The notes under the pieces were generated by a model that saw nothing but the letters and a program-made list of their open reading frames with translations, was not told where the DNA came from and did not search any database. Positions 14,464 through 18,535 of a stretch of 18,535 nucleotides of DNA are shown here, one piece after another (the stretch's first letter is position 1; each line of letters starts with the position of its first letter). The DNA is taken from assembly GCA_900547725.1 (NCBI GenBank), contig URHR01000038.1, positions 1 to 18,535 of the forward strand. Direction: 5' to 3'. The DNA is from an uncultured Eubacteriales bacterium (GTDB taxonomy: Bacteria; Bacillota; Clostridia; Oscillospirales; CAG-272). Made by a program: the position numbers and the translations under genes.

Positions 14464-15606
14464 ATGACTATCTCACGTGACATTCTTTCGGTCGGCGTTT
14501 ACGACCCCGACCTGACTCTGTTTGAAGGACAATACCGCGTTAGCGGCATGGCGTACAATTCCTATCTGATTCTGGACGAGCGGATTGCCGTGATGGACAC
14601 GGTGGACGCGCACGTCGGCGACGCATGGCAGGCGAATCTGGATCGCGCGCTGAACGGTCGCGAACCGGATTATCTGGTGGTACAGCACATGGAGCCCGAC
14701 CATTCCGCGAACATTGCGGCGTTCCTCACGCGTTACCCGCGCGCTACGGTGGTTGCATCGGCGCAGGCGTTTACGATGATGAAGCAGTTTTTCGGGGTCG
14801 ACTACGCCGACCGCCGCTTGGTGGTCAAGGAGGGCGACGTACTCCCGCTCGGGCGGCACACGCTGCGCTTTATCGCCGCGCCGATGGTTCACTGGCCGGA
14901 GGTAATGGTGACCTACGACGAATATGACCATGTCTTGTTTTCGGCGGACGGGTTCGGGAAGTTCGGCTCTTGTGACACGGTTGCCGACTGGGCGGACGAG
15001 GCTCGGCGGTACTATATCGGCATTGTTGGCAAGTACGGCGCGCAGGTACAGGCGCTTCTGAAGAAGGCTTCCACGCTCGACATCCGTGCGATCTGCCCTT
15101 TGCACGGTCCTGTTCTGACCGAGAATCTCGGGTACTATCTGGGGCTTTACGACAAGTGGTCGTCCTACGCGCCCGAGGAATCGGGGGTTGTGATTGCATA
15201 CGCCTCGGTTTACGGCAACACGCGCCGTGCGGCGGAGGCGCTTGCGGAAGAACTTCGTGCGCGCGGGGAGACGGTCTCGCTCTACGATCTGACCTGCGAC
15301 GACATTCACGCGGCGATTGCGGCGGCGTTCCGTTACGACCGTTTGGTTCTTGCTTCGGTGACCTACAACGGGGACATTTTCCCGTTGATGCGCTCCTATC
15401 TCTCCGGTCTTGTCGAGCGCAATTTCCGCTCCCGCCGGGTCGGCTTCATCGAAAACGGCAGTTGGGCGCCTCTTGCGGCGAAGGTCATGCGCTCCCTGTT
15501 AGAATCCTGCAAGGATCTGTCCTTTACCGACACGGTTGTTCGCGTCCGCTCTGCTCTGAATGCCGAGAGCGCCGCGCAGGTACAGGCTCTCGCGGAGGAG
15601 ATGTAA
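14464..15606 (+). CDS. fprA: A-type flavoprotein FprA (flavodiiron O2/NO reductase)
   Basis: A 380-aa class A flavodiiron protein, reducing O2 to water (and possibly NO to N2O) in the cytoplasm of anaerobes. The N-terminal metallo-beta-lactamase-like domain holds the diiron ligands: His75, Glu77, Asp79 (HMEPDH), His143 (MVHWPE), Asp162 (SADGFG) and His214 (CPLHGP). The flavodoxin domain begins near 245 with VVIAYASVYGNTRRAAEAL (FMN loop) and ends SFTDTVVRVRSAL. No rubredoxin domain is fused, so it is not flavorubredoxin; an external rubredoxin or another donor is needed. The start at 14464 has AAAGGAG 9 nt upstream. It is in one operon with ldhA, and a cluster of hairpins follows. Confidence 0.95.
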   Translation: MTISRDILSVGVYDPDLTLFEGQYRVSGMAYNSYLILDERIAVMDTVDAHVGDAWQANLDRALNGREPDYLVVQHMEPDHSANIAAFLTRYPRATVVASAQAFTMMKQFFGVDYADRRLVVKEGDVLPLGRHTLRFIAAPMVHWPEVMVTYDEYDHVLFSADGFGKFGSCDTVADWADEARRYYIGIVGKYGAQVQALLKKASTLDIRAICPLHGPVLTENLGYYLGLYDKWSSYAPEESGVVIAYASVYGNTRRAAEALAEELRARGETVSLYDLTCDDIHAAIAAAFRYDRLVLASVTYNGDIFPLMRSYLSGLVERNFRSRRVGFIENGSWAPLAAKVMRSLLESCKDLSFTDTVVRVRSALNAESAAQVQALAEEM

Positions 15607-15634
15607 GGAAGGGTGAGGAAGACCTTGGAGGCGC

Positions 15635-15663
15635 AGGGAGACCCCTTTCGGAGGGGTCTCCCT
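15635..15663 (+). terminator. Hairpin downstream of fprA
   Basis: A perfect 12-bp stem AGGGAGACCCCT/AGGGGTCTCCCT (15635-15646/15652-15663) with loop TTCGG, 28 nt after the fprA stop. No T-run follows, so alone it is a weak terminator; it may protect the mRNA 3' end. Confidence 0.5.
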
Positions 15664-15692
15664 ACCCTCCAAACCTCCCTGACCCTCCCCGA

Positions 15693-15777
15693 ACTTCCCC
15701 ACAAGACCCCCGCCATTACACGAGCGAAAATTTGGTTCGCTTTCGTTTGACGGCGGGGGTCTTGTGGGGAAGTTTTT
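15693..15777 (+). terminator. Very long terminator-like hairpin after ldhA-fprA
   Basis: A perfect 22-bp stem (15693-15714 with 15752-15773, arms start ACTTCCCCACAAGACCCCCG) with a 37-nt loop that itself folds (GCGAA...TTCGC). The right arm ends in T and is followed by TTTTG, giving TTTTT at 15773-15777. It is likely the main end of the ldhA-fprA transcript. The size and inner hairpin are more elaborate than a usual intrinsic terminator. Confidence 0.65.
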
Positions 15778-15856
15778 GTTGGCTTGGGAGGTGCGGATTT
15801 GTTGCAAAGTGCGGCTATCGCGCTCGATTGGTGGGTAGGATGCGCGGGACAACAAG

Positions 15857-15911
15857 ACGGGTCGTTCCCTACGGTTGCGCCGAAAGATCAGCGTTGTAGG
15901 GAACGCCCCGT
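15857..15911. repeat. Inverted repeat, 16-bp stem
   Basis: Arms 15857-15872 and 15896-15911 (ACGGGTCGTTCCCTAC and its complement with one mismatch) enclose a 23-nt loop. It is part of the 440-bp gene-free stretch 15607-16046. That stretch holds only hairpins: this one, the two before it, and 15950-15986. I see no start codon with a ribosome site and coding pattern in it. Confidence 0.55.
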
Positions 15912-15949
15912 GTGTCGTTCCGTTTTTTTCGTTCAGCGCACCATGTTCG

Positions 15950-15986
15950 CCCCCTCAATAAACCTTGTTGAAAGTTCTTGAGGGGG
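15950..15986. repeat. Inverted repeat CCCCCTCAA/TTGAGGGGG
   Basis: A perfect 9-bp pair (15950-15958/15978-15986) with a 19-nt loop containing AACCTT...AAGTT, which may fold as an inner hairpin resembling a degenerate, reversed copy of the two-hairpin elements at the window edges. Confidence 0.45.
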
Positions 15987-16046
15987 TCTGGGGAATGACG
16001 ATTGAGAATCAATCTGTCAATAGCGACGAAGGAGCGTTACTTCTCT

Positions 16047-17228
16047 TCAAGAAGTGCCCCCAGCGCGTCCTTCGCATCCCTTGCGTCCCCCGCGTCCTTC
16101 GCGTTCTTTTTCGTACTTGAAATACTGATAAAGGTTGCAGGGAATCATGCCGTTGTAGAGCTTGCGAACCTTGTCGGCTTTGTGACCGAACAGGCGCTCG
16201 AACTGCGGGTTGGAGGTAATGACATAGAGATGCCACGGGGCAAACGTCCGGAGGTGATTGCCCATTTCGCGGTAGAGCGCGGCGGCGGTCTCGGGGGTCA
16301 TCAGGCGCTCGCCGTAGGGCGGGTTGCAGACGATCGTTCCGCGGCGGTCGGGCTTTTCGATTTTCCGCACGTCGGCGTTGAAAATGCGAATCCGATCCTC
16401 CACCCCTGCGCGCAGGGCGTTTTCGTAGGTCACGTCCAGAATTTCCTCATCGATATCGGAAGCCCAGACCTCGTAATCCGCGTCGTGCAGGATTGCCGCC
16501 TCGGCGCGTGCCCGCTCGTTCGCCCAGACTGCGCGGGGAATCTGCGGAAAATCTTCCGCCGCAAAGGTACGCCCCAACCCGGGCGCGCGGTTGGAAAGGA
16601 TCATTGCCGCCTCGATTGCAATCGTGCCCGAGCCACACATGGGATCCCAGAACAGGACGTCCGCGCGCGGTCTGGCGTTGTAAGCCAATGCCGCAGCAAG
16701 CGTTTCGCGCAAAGGGGCTTCGCCCGCGTCGGGACGGTAGCCGCGCTTATGCAGGGTCACGCCCGAGGTATCGATCATCAGGTGCGCCACGTCCTTGAAG
16801 ATGAAAAATTCGATCTGGTATTTCACGCCCGCCTCGGCGAACCACTTCTGCCCGTAAGCGCCCGACAGGCGATCGACCACCGCTTTTTTGACGATGCTCT
16901 GGCAGTCCGGCAGAGAGTGCAGCTTGCTTTTGATGGCGTGCCCTTTGACGGGAAACGCGTCGTTTCGCCCGATCCAGTCCTCCCACGGGAGCGCTTTTGT
17001 TCCCTCAAAGAGCGCGTCGAAGCTCTCCGCCGGGAAGCGACCGAGGAGCAACAGCACACGTTCCGCGCACCGCAGACCGATGCTCGCGCGCGCCAGAGCG
17101 GATTCGTCCCCCTCAAAAAAGACCCGCCCATCCATGGTTTCGGTGCGCGCAAGTCCCAACGCGTCCAGTTCCTCGCCGAGCGTTTTTTCCAACCCGAACA
17201 GGCAGGTTGCGACGTAATGTAATTTCAT
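16047..17228 (-). CDS. rlmL: THUMP-domain class I SAM-dependent RNA methyltransferase (RlmL/YpsC-like)
   Basis: A 393-aa enzyme expected to methylate guanine N2 in 23S rRNA. The N-terminal part (1-155) is a ferredoxin-like plus THUMP RNA-binding region; RGYR (161-165) is the family linker. The Rossmann methyltransferase has DPMCGSGT (195-202), ASDID (245-250) and the catalytic NPPYGERL (302-309), as in RlmL. Length fits B. subtilis YpsC, not the fused E. coli RlmKL. The start at 17228 has GGAGG 6 nt upstream; the in-frame ATG at 17321 is in the asd promoter region. The last ~20 residues (EREGRGGRKGCEGRAGGTS) are coded by 9-bp tandem repeats and are probably a species-level add-on. It diverges from asd. 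Confidence 0.9.
   Translation of the reverse strand: MKLHYVATCLFGLEKTLGEELDALGLARTETMDGRVFFEGDESALARASIGLRCAERVLLLLGRFPAESFDALFEGTKALPWEDWIGRNDAFPVKGHAIKSKLHSLPDCQSIVKKAVVDRLSGAYGQKWFAEAGVKYQIEFFIFKDVAHLMIDTSGVTLHKRGYRPDAGEAPLRETLAAALAYNARPRADVLFWDPMCGSGTIAIEAAMILSNRAPGLGRTFAAEDFPQIPRAVWANERARAEAAILHDADYEVWASDIDEEILDVTYENALRAGVEDRIRIFNADVRKIEKPDRRGTIVCNPPYGERLMTPETAAALYREMGNHLRTFAPWHLYVITSNPQFERLFGHKADKVRKLYNGMIPCNLYQYFKYEKEREGRGGRKGCEGRAGGTS
16065..16109. repeat. 9-bp tandem repeat, five units, in the methyltransferase C-terminus
   Basis: Plus-strand units GCGTCCTTC, GCATCCCTT, GCGTCCCCC, GCGTCCTTC and GCGTTCTTT run head to tail in frame with the methyltransferase, giving a triplet-periodic Glu/Gly/Lys-Gly-Arg tail. 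Copy-number change would keep the reading frame. Confidence 0.75.
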
Positions 17229-17244
17229 TTGATCCTCCGAATTT

Positions 17245-17258
17245 GAATATCCGTATTC
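17245..17258. repeat. Short palindrome in the rlmL-asd divergent region
   Basis: GAATA-TCCG-TATTC, extendable by one base pair each side, lies 17 nt before the rlmL start codon. It overlaps where an rlmL promoter would be, but no convincing -35/-10 pair was found on that strand. Confidence 0.3.
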
Positions 17259-17328
17259 AGATTCCTGCAAAATTTCGGCTTTGTTGGATGATTTTTTTGT
17301 ATTCTTCGAAGAAATCCGCAAACAGGAC

Positions 17329-17357
17329 TTGCAATTCCGTCACAAATGCGGTATAAT
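17329..17357 (+). promoter_or_regulatory. Sigma-A promoter of asd
   Basis: TTGCAA at 17329-17334, 17-nt spacer, TATAAT at 17352-17357, followed by another TATAAT 7 nt downstream. The leader to the start codon at 17407 is about 40 nt, too short for a lysine riboswitch. Confidence 0.7.
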
Positions 17358-17406
17358 GGAATATAATATACTGCATATCATCTCAGTACCGGAGGGCAGG
17401 TTGATT

Positions 17407-18483
17407 ATGGAAAAGAAAAAAGTCGGTATTATCGGCGCGACAGGCATGGTCGGTCAGCGCTTTCTAACGCTTCTGGACGGTCACCCCTATTTTGAGGTGA
17501 CTGCGCTCGCGGCTTCCGCGCGGTCTGCGGGGCAGACTTACGAAAAAGCGGTGGAAGGTCGATGGAAAATGGCTGTCCCGATTCCCGCCGCCGTGCGCGA
17601 CATGGTGATAACGGATGCCGCCGACATCCCCGCGATGGCGGCAAAATGCGATTTCGTATTCTGCGCGGTCAACATGAAAAAGGACGAGACAAAGGCGCTT
17701 GAAGAAGCCTACGCACGTGCCGAGCTTCCTGTGGTCTCCAACAACTCGGCGAACCGTTGGACGCCCGACGTTCCGATGGTGATTCCCGAGATCAACGACG
17801 CGCATCTGGCGGTAATTGCGGCACAGAAGGCTCGTTTGGGGACGCGCCGCGGGTTCATTGCGGTCAAGCCGAACTGCTCGATTCAGTCCTACGTTCCCGC
17901 GCTCACGCCGCTGTTGCCGTTCGGTATTGAGCAGGTGGTTGCGACGACCTATCAGGCGATCTCGGGTGCGGGCAAAACCTTCCGCGAGTGGCCCGAGATG
18001 GTGGACAACGTCATCCCCTACATTGCGGGGGAAGAAGAGAAGAGCGAGCAAGAGCCGCTCAGGGTCTGGGGGCGAGTGGAAGGCGGGCAGATTGTCAAAG
18101 CTTCCGCTCCGCTCATCACAACACAGTGCATTCGCGTTCCGGTTTCGGACGGTCACACGGCGGCGGTCTTTGTAAAGTTCCGCGAAAAGCCCTCGCGCGA
18201 ACAGATTCTCGGTGCTTGGCGTTCCTACTCGGGCAAGCCGCAGTCGCTGAAGCTTCCGCACGCGCCCGCGCAATTCATCACCTATTTTGAAGATGACGCG
18301 CGTCCGCAGGCTCGTCTTGACCGCGATCTTGAGGGGGGGATGGGCATTTCCGTCGGCAGGCTTCGCGAGGACTCGCTCTTCGACTACAAGTTTGTCGGTC
18401 TCTCCCACAACACCCTTCGCGGCGCTGCCGGCGGGGCGGTTCTGATTGCGGAGTTACTTTACAGGGAGGGGTATTTGGAATAA
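17407..18483 (+). CDS. asd: Aspartate-semialdehyde dehydrogenase, eukaryote/archaea-type
   Basis: A 358-aa NADPH-dependent enzyme making aspartate semialdehyde from aspartyl phosphate, for lysine, threonine, methionine and diaminopimelate. GATGMVGQRF (10-19) is the coenzyme loop, Cys157 in KPNCSIQSY the active nucleophile, His250 in SDGHTAAVF the base, and YQAISGAGKTF lies between. GATGMVGQRF.TLL..HP.FE.TAL.AS.RSAG fits the long TIGR00978-type branch (yeast Hom2, archaea, some Clostridia), not the E. coli or B. subtilis branch. The start is the ATG with GGAGGG 10 nt upstream; earlier in-frame ATGs lie at or before the promoter. No lysine-pathway gene adjoins it in the window. Confidence 0.93.
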   Translation: MEKKKVGIIGATGMVGQRFLTLLDGHPYFEVTALAASARSAGQTYEKAVEGRWKMAVPIPAAVRDMVITDAADIPAMAAKCDFVFCAVNMKKDETKALEEAYARAELPVVSNNSANRWTPDVPMVIPEINDAHLAVIAAQKARLGTRRGFIAVKPNCSIQSYVPALTPLLPFGIEQVVATTYQAISGAGKTFREWPEMVDNVIPYIAGEEEKSEQEPLRVWGRVEGGQIVKASAPLITTQCIRVPVSDGHTAAVFVKFREKPSREQILGAWRSYSGKPQSLKLPHAPAQFITYFEDDARPQARLDRDLEGGMGISVGRLREDSLFDYKFVGLSHNTLRGAAGGAVLIAELLYREGYLE

Positions 18484-18487
18484 GACC

Positions 18488-18535
18488 TTGGGACTCTGTC
18501 CCAAACCCTGCTTAAAAACTTCTTGAAAGAAGTTT
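18488..18535. repeat. Two-hairpin element (right copy), reaching the window edge
   Basis: TTGGGAC/GTCCCAA (18488-18494/18498-18504, loop TCT) is followed after 11 nt by AAACTTCTT, loop GA, AAGAAGTTT (18516-18524/18527-18535). The plan equals 37-81 at the other edge. It starts 5 nt after the asd stop and may double as its terminator; the flanking T-run cannot be judged because the window ends. Confidence 0.55.

Noticed and set aside
13443..15309. Minus-strand ORFs (346 and 278 codons) opposite ldhA and fprA
   Set aside because: Shadow frames: His/Arg/Val-rich, no motifs, while the plus strand shows full catalytic sets.
17281..17406. Upstream in-frame starts for Asd (ATG at 17281 and 17356, TTG at 17401)
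   Set aside because: The first two precede or overlap the promoter -10, and the TTG is too close to the ribosome site; ATG at 17407 begins exactly at the conserved coenzyme-binding strand.

Overview
The window reads as chromosomal DNA of an anaerobic, moderately GC-rich low-GC-lineage Gram-positive (class Clostridia, probably an uncultured gut or rumen member of the Oscillospiraceae/Christensenellaceae area). The grounds are: strong AGGAGG-type ribosome binding sites, sigma-A promoters with 17-nt spacers, a flavodiiron O2/NO reductase beside a D-lactate dehydrogenase, an ECF-transporter S component, a eukaryote/archaea-type Asd, and two exported proteins ending in a Cys-containing membrane tail with a basic end. 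The taxon is inferred from gene style only.

Layout. (1) Positions 1-160: intergenic, with three tandem hairpins and a strong plus-strand terminator that probably serves a gene left of the window. (2) 178-6397, minus strand: a surface polysaccharide locus. The promoter at 6621-6649 drives a ~215-nt leader, then a 1056-aa exported four-repeat protein, then a 993-aa heparinase II/III-like lyase with an N-terminal carbohydrate-binding-like domain. Both proteins end in the same kind of Lys-Gly-Cys/TM/basic tail. (3) 6725-7721, minus: an ECF S component coupled to a zinc-ribbon membrane protein, closed by a near-perfect 18-bp-stem terminator. (4) 7883-10070, minus: an OmpR-type response regulator followed by its sensor kinase. 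(5) 10352-11446, plus: ychF, divergent from the two-component pair, with strong terminator. (6) 11572-11647, minus: tRNA-Lys(TTT), with consensus promoter and terminator. (7) 11764-12291, minus: a flavodoxin-domain protein. (8) 12373-13233, minus: a three-gene operon of small overlapping ORFs (DUF7662-like protein, tiny basic membrane protein, unknown) under a promoter with helically phased A-tracts. (9) 13449-15606, plus: ldhA-fprA operon, fermentative NADH reoxidation plus oxygen detoxification. (10) 15607-16046: a gene-free 440 bp stretch packed with hairpins. (11) 16047-17228, minus: THUMP/RlmL-type 23S rRNA methyltransferase with a tail coded by a 9-bp tandem repeat. (12) 17407-18483, plus: asd, followed by another two-hairpin element at the right edge.

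The most unusual parts are the paired exported glycan proteins with a shared Cys-TM tail, the small overlapping-ORF operon with its phased A-tract promoter, and the hairpin-rich intergenic elements. The rest is housekeeping or standard anaerobe metabolism. Most long ORFs opposite these genes are frame shadows caused by codon bias. No CRISPR array, insertion sequence or phage gene was seen.
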